NCBI RefSeq assembly: GCF_022133705.1
Contig: NZ_JAKNHJ010000009.1
Span: 36,748 to 100,747, forward strand
From: Varibaculum cambriense
GTDB lineage: Bacteria > Actinomycetota > Actinomycetes > Actinomycetales > Actinomycetaceae
Length of the DNA: 64,000 bases
Reading direction: 5' to 3'
Part shown: positions 16,915 to 25,607 of the stretch, piece after piece
How the letters are laid out: each line of letters begins with the position of its first letter
Numbering within the stretch: position 1 is the first letter of the stretch
The notes under the pieces: model-generated
Database searches by the model: none
Seen by the model: only the letters and a program-made list of their open reading frames with translations
Told to the model about the DNA's origin: nothing
Translations under genes and position numbers: made by a program

Positions 16915-17158
16915 GACTTCCTTTCAGTGCGCTAAGGCGCACGTATTTTGGGGCTATCTGCCCCGCTTACGGTTTCCATTCGGTTCCTGGCACGACGTCC
17001 ACTGACACCTGTTTCAGCCACAAGATCATTTTTGGGTTACCCCAAAAAGACCCCACCAAAAACAGGACCGAAGCCAGCGTGACCCAGCTGGGCTGGTAGT
17101 CGTACGCGAAGTCACCTGGCAATCCAGGTGCTAAGAGCTAGCTTAGCGGGAAATCATA
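16915..17158 (-). promoter_or_regulatory. Structured 5' leader and -10 box of rpsB
   Basis: Reading on the minus strand, a -10 box TATGAT (17158-17153) is followed by about 235 bases before the S2 start. Hairpins in the leader include CTTAGC/GCTAAG pairing at 17130-17147, CACCTGG/CCAGGTG at 17113-17130, TTTTTGGG/CCCAAAAA at 17029-17048, and GTGCGC/GCGCAC just before the ribosome site. A length and structure of this kind fit a ribosomal-protein autoregulatory leader. No -35 box is clear. Confidence 0.45.
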
Positions 17159-17331
17159 GCCTACCCCAAGCTGAAAGCGGCACTGAACAGTGTTAACCTG
17201 CTGACAGTTTCCCAGATTGTGCCGGTAGGGTTACTTTTTCTAGTTATCCCCACAGGCACATAGTTATCGCTTTTGCTTACCAAGTTATTTAGGAGTTTCT
17301 CCCAGGGCTTACCGCGTTCAAGCTGGAGGGT

Positions 17332-17877
17332 ATGAAGCGATCTTCTCCCCCACCCCTGCTAATACTAGCGGCGCTATCCGCCATTTGTCTGCTGGCATCT
17401 GCTCCTGCTCCGCCAGTTGCGGTCGCCGTGCGTACCGCGAGTAACGCCCAGCTGGTAGATCTGCGACAACTATCCGGCGAAATTGGGTTCTACCATTGGC
17501 CCAGTCGCTCTCCCGTGAAGATACTACGCCCTTTCACTCCCCCGGCATCTCCCTGGGGCAGCGGGCACCGCGGAGTTGATTTAAACATTCCTGCAGGCAG
17601 TGAGGTTTATAGCGCCCGCGAGGGAACCGTATTTTTTGTGGGAACCATCGCGGGCAGCCCCAGCATCTCAATTAAACATTCAGCGCTGATACGTACCACC
17701 TATACCCCGGTCAAAAGTGATTTAACGGTAGGGACGGCAGTGGCGGCCGGCCAAAAGATTGAAACCCTTCAGGCGGGGCACCCGGGGCTGCATTTTGGGG
17801 CAAAAATTGATGACCATCACTATCTAAATCCCCTCCTGCTAATCTTTGGACCTATCCGACTCCTGCCCGATCCCTAA
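17332..17877 (+). CDS. M23 (LytM)-domain exported protein with altered catalytic histidines
   Basis: 181 residues. A signal peptide or N-terminal anchor covers residues about 8-32. The M23 fold runs from about 75 to 170. Metal ligands are kept: His79 and Asp83 in GHRGVDLN, and His154 in GLHFG. The two histidines that act in catalysis in LytM are not: the first of HxH is Gly152 and the YxH histidine is Pro126 (TTYTPV). The gene is divergent from rpsB. The homologue in the same place in Mycobacterium tuberculosis is Rv2891. A role in binding or regulating wall hydrolysis, rather than cutting peptidoglycan, is inferred. Confidence 0.85.
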   Translation: MKRSSPPPLLILAALSAICLLASAPAPPVAVAVRTASNAQLVDLRQLSGEIGFYHWPSRSPVKILRPFTPPASPWGSGHRGVDLNIPAGSEVYSAREGTVFFVGTIAGSPSISIKHSALIRTTYTPVKSDLTVGTAVAAGQKIETLQAGHPGLHFGAKIDDHHYLNPLLLIFGPIRLLPDP

Positions 17878-17889
17878 AATCAGGAGCTA

Positions 17890-17958
17890 GTATCTGCCCC
17901 GTTTTCCGGGGATAGCTGTACTGGTATCGGCTGCTACCAGGCCGCTGTCTGCAGATAC
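17890..17958. other. Compact three-way junction structure between convergent genes
   Basis: GTATCTGC (17890-17897) pairs perfectly with GCAGATAC (17951-17958). Inside are CCCCG/CGGGG around TTTTC, and GATAGC/GCTGTC (one G-T pair) enclosing CTGGTA/TACCAG. The fold is a closed 69-base three-stem structure, 12 bases after the M23 gene stop. No T run follows, so it is not a standard terminator. Confidence 0.4.
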
Positions 17959-18034
17959 CCAGCCACGAGCTTCTCTGACTAAAAACCGGCATTAACTTCC
18001 CATATACAGGCACCGAACAGCATTTTTAGGCAGT

Positions 18035-18946
18035 TTAGGCACGGGGAAACGCCTGCTGATAGGCACCAATTATGCGATGAGCATCCACATGGGTATAACG
18101 CTGCGTTGTAGACAGCGCAGAGTGTCCTAACATTTCCTGGATTACCCGCAGGTCTGCTCCCCCTTCCAACATATGGGAAGCCATTGAGTGGCGCAGGCCA
18201 TGCGGCCCTAAATCGGGTACTCCCGCCAAGGCACAGGCGCGGTGCAGTCGTCCCCGCACGATCCTTTCCGAAACTGCTCCCCCTTGTGCCCCCAAAAAGA
18301 GGGCGTCACTCGATGCAGACTTTTGGAGCTCTCCCCGCGCCGCTTGCAGGTAAAACCGGAGGGCTTTGGCGGCCTGAGGGCTGAAGGGGACTATTCGCTC
18401 TTTTGAGCCTTTACCCCACAGGCGTACAGTGCGGGCTTCGAAATCAATATCTTCCGGAAGTAGGGCACATATTTCCCCCACCCGCGCCCCGGTTGCATAA
18501 ATCAATTCGAAAATCGCCCAATCACGAGCCATGACCGCATCATTATCTGCTTGGCTTTCGCACCAGGCAAGTAGTTGTTTTGCTTGGTCAATCGACAGCA
18601 AGTGGGGCAGATTTTTCGCAGTTTTCGGGGTACGCAATTGTTTCGCAAAATCCGTTTCCACCACTTGATTCTGTTTCGCCCATTTAGAGAAGGCACGCAA
18701 CGCAGCTATCTTTCGCGCAATGGTGGTATTCGATTGCCCTTCCGCGCGCAGCTGCGCTAACCAGTTCCGCGCCGCCGGTAAGGAGCAGGCAGGCAGAATA
18801 GATTCTTCTTCTTTGATATGGCAATGATCCAGCCATCCGCGCAGATCTGCCAGATACGCTTTTATTGAGGCTTCAGAAAATGCTTTCGCATATTTCAGGT
18901 AGTGACGATAATCTTCAAGTACTTGCCCCCGCTTGGCTGCTCGCAT
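18035..18946 (-). CDS. xerC: Tyrosine recombinase XerC
   Basis: 303 residues from ATG 18946, which follows the dprA stop directly; an upstream in-frame start would lie inside dprA. XerC with XerD resolves chromosome dimers at dif sites. The N-terminal SAM-like DNA-binding domain covers residues 10-95. Catalytic residues are Arg155 (ATGARVGE), Lys182, His249 and Arg252 (HGLRH), His275 (LGHS) and nucleophile Tyr284. Same neighbourhood as in mycobacteria (xerC, dprA, comM). Whether it is XerC rather than XerD rests on that context. Confidence 0.9.
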   Translation of the reverse strand: MRAAKRGQVLEDYRHYLKYAKAFSEASIKAYLADLRGWLDHCHIKEEESILPACSLPAARNWLAQLRAEGQSNTTIARKIAALRAFSKWAKQNQVVETDFAKQLRTPKTAKNLPHLLSIDQAKQLLAWCESQADNDAVMARDWAIFELIYATGARVGEICALLPEDIDFEARTVRLWGKGSKERIVPFSPQAAKALRFYLQAARGELQKSASSDALFLGAQGGAVSERIVRGRLHRACALAGVPDLGPHGLRHSMASHMLEGGADLRVIQEMLGHSALSTTQRYTHVDAHRIIGAYQQAFPRA

Positions 18947-18948
18947 TC

Positions 18949-20118
18949 TTAGACCCCCGCCTTTTTCCATTTACCGGCTACCTGAATCACTCGCCCCTCC
19001 ATTTCCAGGTTACCCATTGCCGCGACAACTTCCCCGATAGCTGCCCCGCTGGCACGCGCAATTGCCTCGATATTGGCGGGGCTGCGTAGCGGAGTAGCAT
19101 CCAGAATCCGCCCGCTCAAAGGATCTAAACCGTCAAGATAACCGCTTTTCACTCGGCCTCTTTCAGTATTTACCGTCCCCAAAGGCGCAATCATTTCTAA
19201 AACGTCCTCTGCACCGCTAATTAGAGTAGCGCCATCCCGAATTATTTGGTTGGAGCCTGCCCATTCGGGTTGATTTATTGGCCCGGGCACTGCCCCTACC
19301 TGACGACCTAGCTCTATGGCATGCCGGGCAGTATTGAGCGCCCCCGACCGAAAACCAGCCTGGATCACTACGGTTGCAGCTGATAGTGCCGCGATTAGGC
19401 GATTTCGATCTAAGAATCGCCAGCGCGTAGGACGCGCCCCAGGCGGGTATTGGCTAAGCAACAGACCGCTGCGAGAAATCTGTTTAAACAGATCACTATT
19501 GGCAGCAGGATAGGGACGATCCAGGCCTCCGGCAAGTAGAGCGATCGTAGGAGCCGAGGCACGCAGGCACGCCTGGTGAATCAGGCAATCCACCCCGTAA
19601 GCACCTCCGGAAACCAAAGTGATCCCTTCGCTAGCGCAGCGCCAAGCAAGTTCGGTGGCGACATCGTGGCCGAGGGCGGAAACTGCACGCGCCCCCACCA
19701 TCGCAACGGTTTTGCCGCAGTCCCGGTTCATTAGAGAAGTATCCCCGATCGCCCACAGCGCCCAGGGGGCATTGCTGACGTTATTAAACGCGGTTGGCCA
19801 ATCGGGATCCCGGCGAGTAACTAACTTAAAACGCCCCTTTGCTAGTAGCTTTTCTAGCGCCGGTAAGTCGAGTACTTCCAGGCGGCTGCGCCACCGGGCA
19901 AAACTCTTATCCCATTTATCAGTGCCGGTGCGCCGCAATAGTTCTACCGGTAGATAAGTGTGCCAGCGCTCGGGATCATCACTGGCCGCGCGCCGGGCAT
20001 TTTTTAACGCGGCAACCGGTCCGAGTTCATTAAGGAGCAAATCGGCGGCCGGATCACCCGCCTCAGTCAGCCGGGACCAACTGGCACAAGCCAGACGGTA
20101 CTGGTAATTATCATCCAT
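18949..20118 (-). CDS. dprA: DNA processing protein DprA
   Basis: 389 residues from ATG 20118, chosen because GAGAGGCAAG precedes it; GTG 20136 is the alternative. DprA loads RecA on single-stranded DNA taken up during transformation. The Rossmann-like domain carries AMVGARAVS and LVSGGAYGVDCLIHQ, close to the family SGGARGID pattern but with Tyr for Arg. The GTRHxxxLGR-like region here reads NTARHAIELGRQVGAVPGP. The C-terminal winged-helix DprA domain spans about 320-385. It overlaps no neighbour and follows comM by 30 bases. Confidence 0.93.
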   Translation of the reverse strand: MDDNYQYRLACASWSRLTEAGDPAADLLLNELGPVAALKNARRAASDDPERWHTYLPVELLRRTGTDKWDKSFARWRSRLEVLDLPALEKLLAKGRFKLVTRRDPDWPTAFNNVSNAPWALWAIGDTSLMNRDCGKTVAMVGARAVSALGHDVATELAWRCASEGITLVSGGAYGVDCLIHQACLRASAPTIALLAGGLDRPYPAANSDLFKQISRSGLLLSQYPPGARPTRWRFLDRNRLIAALSAATVVIQAGFRSGALNTARHAIELGRQVGAVPGPINQPEWAGSNQIIRDGATLISGAEDVLEMIAPLGTVNTERGRVKSGYLDGLDPLSGRILDATPLRSPANIEAIARASGAAIGEVVAAMGNLEMEGRVIQVAGKWKKAGV

Positions 20119-20148
20119 ACTTGCCTCTCTTTCCACGATGCGATCCCG

Positions 20149-21702
20149 CTAATTGGGGCGCTGTGAATTTCTAAGTGAATACGCCAAACCAAAATCTTCT
20201 CGGCTGGGTTTATCGCGTCCTTGTAAATCAGCAACCGTCCAGGCTACCCGGCAAATCCGGTCAGCTCCCCGCATAGAGATCCGTCCCGAACCCACCAGCC
20301 GATCTAAACGTTCTTTCGTGCCCGTATCGAGCGTGTGCTTCAAAACTCGGCTCGGAACCCGCGCATTAAGGGCGACTCCTTGCTCTTTCCAACGCCGCTG
20401 CGCGCGCTGGCGGGCAACTAACACCCGCTCCCGTACTGTTTTGCTGCTTTCTGGAAACTCGGTAGTGGTTAAATCAGCAATCTTGGGGCGCTCTACCCGG
20501 CACTGCAGGTCGATGCGATCCATCAGGGGCCCAGAAAGCTTGGCTAAATAGCGTACTCGCTGATAGGGGGTACATTTACACTCTTCCCCTAGCTGTCCCC
20601 ACATTCCGCAAGGACACGGATTTGCCGCAATCACCAACTGGAAAGCAGCCGGAAAACTGGTTACCGCTCGGGAGCGATGCACCGTGATCTTTGCAGTTTC
20701 TAGAGGCTGCCTTAAAGCATCTAAACTGCGGGATTGAAACTCGGGAGCTTCATCAAGGAAGAGGACGCCGCGATGCGCTAAGGAAATCGCGCCCGGCGCG
20801 GCAATGCCGCTACCTCCTCCGATTAACGCCGGTAGCGTAGCAGAATGATGCGGGGCGATAAAGGGCGGACAACGCATCAGTCCCTGAGCAGGTATGAAAG
20901 TACCCGCTAAGGAGTGAATAGAAGTTACCTCCAGCGCTTCTTCATCATCAAGGGACGGTAAAATCCCCGGTAGGCAACGCGCCAACATGGTTTTACCAGC
21001 CCCGGGAACCCCAATAAAACTCAGGTGGTGACCCCCGGCGGCCGCAATCTCTAATGCTTTTCGAGCAAGAAAAGCTCCCCGTACCTCCTGTAAATCTGGG
21101 GGATCATCTGGGATTGCCTCTGGATACAGATTCGGCCGCGCTGGCGCTGTTGTGGCTCTAATTTGTGCGACCCGCGCCTTCATTTTTCGCATACCCAAGT
21201 AATGTAGCGCCTCTACCAGGTGCGATACTCCGATAATCTCTATTCCCTCAATCAGGGATGCCTCTGCGACCGCCTCGGAGGCCACCATTACTTTTTTGAA
21301 GCCCGCGCGGCGTGCCGCCAAAACCTGCGGCAAGATTCCTTTTACCCGATAGACCCGTCCATCCAGGCCCAGCTCCCCGCAAAACACCATTCCAGCTGCG
21401 CGTTTTTGTACCCCGGCACAGCGCGAAGCCACTACTGCCAGTGCAATCGGTAAATCGAAACCGGAGCCAGTCTTAGGTAATTCCGCGGGTGAAAGATTAA
21501 CCGTTAACCGGGTAGGTTCGAAGCGCAGACCCGTAGAAGCGATCGCGGCCTCCACCCGGGAGCGGGATTCTCTAAGTGAAGCATCCGGTAATCCTACCAG
21601 CGCAAAAGCCGGTAAACCTTGGGTGTGGTGCGCCTCTACTTTAATCAGGTGGCCACTTAATCCCACCATGCCTAGGGCAAAACAAGTTCCGATTTGTGGC
21701 AT
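20149..21702 (-). CDS. comM: Mg-chelatase-like AAA ATPase ComM/YifB
   Basis: 517 residues. A hexameric AAA+ helicase known in other bacteria to help branch migration during integration of transforming DNA. The N-terminal domain is the ChlI-like fold with HLIKVEAH and GFDLPIALAV. Walker A is GVPGAGKTMLA and Walker B is GVLFLDEAPEF. The Cys cluster CPCGMWG...CKC and the C-terminal Mg_chelatase_C domain follow. It sits between yraN and dprA, the conserved competence and recombination trio. Confidence 0.94.
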   Translation of the reverse strand: MPQIGTCFALGMVGLSGHLIKVEAHHTQGLPAFALVGLPDASLRESRSRVEAAIASTGLRFEPTRLTVNLSPAELPKTGSGFDLPIALAVVASRCAGVQKRAAGMVFCGELGLDGRVYRVKGILPQVLAARRAGFKKVMVASEAVAEASLIEGIEIIGVSHLVEALHYLGMRKMKARVAQIRATTAPARPNLYPEAIPDDPPDLQEVRGAFLARKALEIAAAGGHHLSFIGVPGAGKTMLARCLPGILPSLDDEEALEVTSIHSLAGTFIPAQGLMRCPPFIAPHHSATLPALIGGGSGIAAPGAISLAHRGVLFLDEAPEFQSRSLDALRQPLETAKITVHRSRAVTSFPAAFQLVIAANPCPCGMWGQLGEECKCTPYQRVRYLAKLSGPLMDRIDLQCRVERPKIADLTTTEFPESSKTVRERVLVARQRAQRRWKEQGVALNARVPSRVLKHTLDTGTKERLDRLVGSGRISMRGADRICRVAWTVADLQGRDKPSREDFGLAYSLRNSQRPN

Positions 21703-21703
21703 T

Positions 21704-22072
21704 TTAAATCCCCTGACAGTGGGTAACTACCGGCACTTTTCCTCCGGAAGCATCGATCGCAATCATATCGATGCGCACTCCACCCCTTGACCGCACCTGG
21801 GGATGACTGCTGAGCCACAAGCTGACTAACTGGCGCAGGCGGCTATATTTTCCCCGCCCTATTCCCTGCTTCGCACCCCCATATTCGCGGGTAGTCCGGG
21901 TTTTTACTTCCACAAAAACTAGACGGGTAGATTGAGGATCCCGACAGATAATATCGAGTTCCCCAAAGCGACACCGCCAGTTACGCTCGATTATTTGATA
22001 TCCGCTGTCCTTAAGCATGCGGGCGGCAAGCGCTTCCCCGGCCGCACCGATTTCGCGGTTTTTCGTTCCCAT
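21704..22072 (-). CDS. yraN: UPF0102 nuclease-fold protein YraN
   Basis: 122 residues. The family has a PD-(D/E)xK nuclease-like fold, and the key residues are seen: Glu in CRFGELDIICRD (E-x-D) and VFVEVKTRT (E-x-K). The start GAAGEALAARML is the family's typical N-terminal helix. Its biochemical role is unknown. It is one base away from comM and is co-transcribed with it and dprA. Confidence 0.92.
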   Translation of the reverse strand: MGTKNREIGAAGEALAARMLKDSGYQIIERNWRCRFGELDIICRDPQSTRLVFVEVKTRTTREYGGAKQGIGRGKYSRLRQLVSLWLSSHPQVRSRGGVRIDMIAIDASGGKVPVVTHCQGI

Positions 22073-22233
22073 TCCTTAAGGATTACCCGCTAGAATCGGG
22101 AACTAAACTTTTTATTTACCGGTCAAGGAAAACCAATAACTACCTTGCCTGTGGACAAGCACACCTGCCGAGTCAGGCTCTAGCACCCCCGGTTAGGTAC
22201 TTAGGTTGTCGTCTACTAAAATCAGAGCCTAAA

Positions 22234-23790
22234 CTATTCAGCTTGTTCCGGACTGCGTATCAGATAGTCAAAAGCACTCAATGCCGCATTAGCACCGGCA
22301 CCCAAGGCAATCACAATCTGCTTATGGGGGGTATTAGTACAATCCCCAGCCGCGAAAATCCCCGGCGCCGAAGTCGCGCCCCGGTTATCTACCTTGATAT
22401 AGCCATCTTCCAACTCAACAGTTCCCTGCAACCAATCGGTGTTAGGAATCGATCCGATCTGCACAAAAATGCCATCCAACTGCAATTGCTGTGTCTGTCC
22501 CGCGGCGTCACGGTATTCGAGACCGGTTACGCGATGACCATCTCCCAAAACCCTGGTGGCATTGGCAGATTGGATAACTTTAGTATTAGGAAGCCCCCGG
22601 AGTCGATCAACCAGTACCTTATCGGCTTTCAGCTGGTCTGATAGGTCAATCACGGTAACTTCACGAGCTAGAGCCGCTAAATCAATCGCTGCCTCCAGCG
22701 CTGAGTTTCCGCCTCCCATCACCGCTACTTTCCGATCAGCAAATAGCGGAGCATCACAGTGGGGACAGAAAGTAACTCCTCGGTTTAAGTATTGTTCTTC
22801 CCCGGGGATGTCTAGGCGTCTAAAATTGGTTCCTACGCTGATCACTACCGCGCGCGCCCGCAGCAGAGCCCCGCCCTCGGTAGTGACTGGAATTAAGCCG
22901 TCCTCGCCGCGCTCCCCGATTTTTTCTATCCGAATTCCACTGATCTGATCCACCGCGTAATCACGCAGGTTAGCCTGGAAAGTCCCCGCTAACTCTTCCG
23001 GTTGAACGCGCTCGAGAGTAATAAGGTTCTCGATCTGCCCGCTCTCTAGGACTTGACCGCCAATCCGGTCAGCCACCATCCCGACTCGCAACTGTTTGCG
23101 CGCCGCATAAACTGCCGCGGCAGTCCCCCCAGGCCCGCCCCCGACTACGAGCACATCGAAGGGCTCCAGGGCATTCAAGCGTTTGAGTCGCAGCCCGGTC
23201 ATTCCCCGCCCAATCTTGGACACAATCTGCTCGAGGGTTACCCTGCCCTGCAGGAATACTTCCCCATCTTTTATCACTGTGGGCACTGACTGCAGATGGT
23301 GATGTTCGAATTCTTCCCAGAAAGTCCCGCCATCGACAGTGGTGTGTTTAATCAGGGGATTAAGCACCGCCATCGCATTTAAGGCCTGTACCACATCTGG
23401 ACAGTTCATGCAGGAAAGCGAAACGTAGGTGATGAACTCGGTGGGCTCGTCGATCTCTTTAATCGCGGCAATAATATCCGCATCTGCTTTTACCGGATGC
23501 CCGCCTACCTGTAGCAGTGCTAACACAAAGCTGTTGAACTCGGTTCCGGTCGGTACCCCCGCAAATCGTACACTGATATCGGAATCCACGCGCCGGATGG
23601 CAAAGGAAGGTTTGCGCGGATTTTCTTCCCATTTGACCTGGATTAGATCCGATAATCCCGCAATCTGGTGCAAGATTTCGGAAGTCTGCTTGGATTGTTC
23701 ACTGTAGTCCAGCGAGGTAGCCAGTTCAATCGGGTATTTAATCAACCCGATAACTTGTTTTACCTGATCAAGTATCTTTTCTTCTAACAT
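22234..23790 (-). CDS. ahpF: Alkyl hydroperoxide reductase subunit F
   Basis: 518 residues. An NAD(P)H- and FAD-dependent flavoprotein that reduces AhpC. The N-terminal double thioredoxin-like domain (1-200) carries Cys127 and Cys130 (SCMNCP). FAD binding is at VVGGGPGGTAAA near 215. The redox-active CxxC is Cys342 and Cys345 (FCPHCD). The NAD(P)-binding GGGNSALEAA and the C-terminal FAD motif GIFAAGDCTN complete the TrxR-like module. It lies two bases after ahpC in the same operon. Confidence 0.95.
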   Translation of the reverse strand: MLEEKILDQVKQVIGLIKYPIELATSLDYSEQSKQTSEILHQIAGLSDLIQVKWEENPRKPSFAIRRVDSDISVRFAGVPTGTEFNSFVLALLQVGGHPVKADADIIAAIKEIDEPTEFITYVSLSCMNCPDVVQALNAMAVLNPLIKHTTVDGGTFWEEFEHHHLQSVPTVIKDGEVFLQGRVTLEQIVSKIGRGMTGLRLKRLNALEPFDVLVVGGGPGGTAAAVYAARKQLRVGMVADRIGGQVLESGQIENLITLERVQPEELAGTFQANLRDYAVDQISGIRIEKIGERGEDGLIPVTTEGGALLRARAVVISVGTNFRRLDIPGEEQYLNRGVTFCPHCDAPLFADRKVAVMGGGNSALEAAIDLAALAREVTVIDLSDQLKADKVLVDRLRGLPNTKVIQSANATRVLGDGHRVTGLEYRDAAGQTQQLQLDGIFVQIGSIPNTDWLQGTVELEDGYIKVDNRGATSAPGIFAAGDCTNTPHKQIVIALGAGANAALSAFDYLIRSPEQAE

Positions 23791-23792
23791 GT

Positions 23793-24356
23793 TTATAGCT
23801 TCCCGGACAGATCAAAAGTCGGGGTGATGGTACTTTCACCCAAATCCCAATTAGCGGGGCATACTTCATCGGGGTGATCGTAAATATACTGCGCCGCCCG
23901 CACTTTCCGCAGTAGTTCTCCCGCGCTACGCCCGACTGCGTCGGAGGTAGTCTCTACGTATTGAATAATCCCGCTGGGGTCAATCAAGAAAGTACAACGA
24001 TAGGCACACCCAGACTCTTCATCTAAAGCTCCAAAACCCCGAGAAATCTTGCCAGTAGGATCAGCCACCATGGGGAAAGAAATCTTTTGAATCCGTTTTG
24101 AGCTGTTATGCCAGGCTTTATGGGAATGATGCTTATCGGTAGAAACCGAGTAGACCTCCACCCCCATCCGTTGTAGCTGGGCGTAATTGTCCGCCAGATC
24201 CTCTAGTTCGGTGGGGCAAACATAGGAAAAATCTGCCGGATAGAAGAAAACAATCGCCCATTTATCACGATAATCTTCACTGGATACATCGACAAAGGAA
24301 TCATTGTAGAACGCTATCCCGGACCAGTCCGGCGCTACAGCATTAATCTTGGACAC
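23793..24356 (-). CDS. ahpC: Alkyl hydroperoxide reductase subunit C (peroxiredoxin)
   Basis: 187 residues, typical 2-Cys peroxiredoxin. Peroxidatic Cys47 is in DFSYVCPTELED, and resolving Cys166 is in DEVCPANW. The C-terminal tail is the dimer-swapping arm. The start is GTG 24356 with GAGG about seven bases upstream. It reduces hydrogen peroxide, organic peroxides and peroxynitrite, and is recycled by the adjacent AhpF. A separate promoter is expected in the 108 bases upstream. No clear OxyR site was recognised. Confidence 0.96.
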   Translation of the reverse strand: MSKINAVAPDWSGIAFYNDSFVDVSSEDYRDKWAIVFFYPADFSYVCPTELEDLADNYAQLQRMGVEVYSVSTDKHHSHKAWHNSSKRIQKISFPMVADPTGKISRGFGALDEESGCAYRCTFLIDPSGIIQYVETTSDAVGRSAGELLRKVRAAQYIYDHPDEVCPANWDLGESTITPTFDLSGKL

Positions 24357-24464
24357 TGTCAGCCTCTTTCGCCTTTAACCATCATTAGCTGTCTAGTAGT
24401 TCTCTTATATGGTAACAGCCAGCTGCTACCCCGGTTTGGTAAATGCCGAAAGCCGACGAGGATT

Positions 24465-24770
24465 TTAGATAGTTATTTCCGATTCGGGCAGCTTTTCAAC
24501 GTTAATATCTTTGAAAGAGTAAACCTTCACCCGATTAACAAAGCGGGAAGGACGATAAATATCCCACACCCAGGCATCTTGCAAAGTTACCTCGAAGAAA
24601 ACGTCCCCACCATTGCTGTGCATCTGCACATCTACCTGGTTAGCCAGGTAGAAACGGCGATCGGTTTCCACTACGTATTTGAAGATGGAAACCACGTCAC
24701 GGTATTCGCGAAACAGGGCAAGTTCCTGATGATTCTCGTACGCCTCTAGATCTTCAATGCCCAATGTCAT
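24465..24770 (-). CDS. DUF2469 family protein
   Basis: 101 residues. It matches the actinobacterial DUF2469 family, whose members always lie next to rnhB (Rv2901c in Mycobacterium tuberculosis). Diagnostic blocks are the YENHQELALFREYRDVV segment and WDIYRPSRFV with VKVYSFKDINVEKL. The fold and role are unknown. It overlaps the rnhB stop region by four bases (ATGA), so it is translationally coupled to it. Confidence 0.93.
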   Translation of the reverse strand: MTLGIEDLEAYENHQELALFREYRDVVSIFKYVVETDRRFYLANQVDVQMHSNGGDVFFEVTLQDAWVWDIYRPSRFVNRVKVYSFKDINVEKLPESEITI

Positions 24771-25606
24771 CCCTTCTGCGTGCTGAATACTAGCGGAGGC
24801 TGCACCCGTTTTTCCCGGCGGATCCGCCAGGCTCTAGCGAAAGCTGCGGAGGATACCCCCTGCAAATGCCAACTGAGACGATGAGACGAATCAAGTCCCA
24901 ATTGCGCGATTGCCTGCAGATGTTGCGCGGACGCATAGCCCTTGTTTTTTGCCCAACCATATCCGGGATCGGATAGGTCGCTCATTAGTCTATCTCGAGT
25001 CACTTTTGCTAGCACGGAGGCGGCGGCGATAACTACCGATTTACCATCACCTTTCACCACGGTGGTAACTTCCCGCGGGATTTCTGCTTGTGAGGACGCG
25101 CTTACCGCCGATGCCGACTGATCCGCATTAGCGTCCGCAAATAAATCTGTGGGAGCGGACAGATAGTCAAAACTGCCATCTAAAAGCAACAGTCGCGGAG
25201 AAAAGCCCTGTTCCCCCAGAGCTTCTAAGGCGCGAAAGGCGGCTAGCCTCAGAGCGGGGGTTAGTCCTTCTTTATCGATTTCCTCGGCACTGGCCATTCC
25301 GACTGCCCAGGCTGCTGGCCAGGCAGAAAGCTCGTCAAACATGGCTTCTCGCCGCCGGGGCGTTAACTGTTTTGAGTCGGTTAAACCGGCAGGCGGCTCT
25401 CCTTCGGTGCCATCGATGACTGCTATCCCTACCGCGAGTGGGCCGGCGATTGCTCCGCGTCCGACCTCGTCAATACCGCCAACGCAACGCATTTGTAAGG
25501 GAGGGACTGAGGCAAGTGGATCTGGTAAAACCGAGCCCTGCCCATAGCGGTTCTCAGCGTCTTTCAGCAGAGATAATTCTAGGTCGCGGGAAGGTATGGT
25601 TGCCAT
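24767..25606 (-). CDS. rnhB: Ribonuclease HII
   Basis: 279 residues from ATG 25606, which follows the lepB stop by one base; a start at 25639 would overlap lepB. It removes RNA and single ribonucleotides from RNA-DNA hybrids. Active-site acidic residues appear in GIDEVGRGAIAG (Asp and Glu), LLLLDGSFDYL and KVTRDRLM. A segment of about 35 residues rich in Ser and Ala (ADANADQSASAVSASS) is inserted between the third and fourth blocks and is not usual in the family. Cytoplasmic. Confidence 0.94.
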   Translation of the reverse strand: MATIPSRDLELSLLKDAENRYGQGSVLPDPLASVPPLQMRCVGGIDEVGRGAIAGPLAVGIAVIDGTEGEPPAGLTDSKQLTPRRREAMFDELSAWPAAWAVGMASAEEIDKEGLTPALRLAAFRALEALGEQGFSPRLLLLDGSFDYLSAPTDLFADANADQSASAVSASSQAEIPREVTTVVKGDGKSVVIAAASVLAKVTRDRLMSDLSDPGYGWAKNKGYASAQHLQAIAQLGLDSSHRLSWHLQGVSSAAFARAWRIRREKRVQPPLVFSTQKG

Positions 25607-25607
25607 T

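Noticed and set aside
17890-17958. tRNA-like cloverleaf
   Set aside because: Length and closing stem are suggestive, but there is no T-arm GTTCGA-type loop, no anticodon-arm geometry and no discriminator-CCA region.
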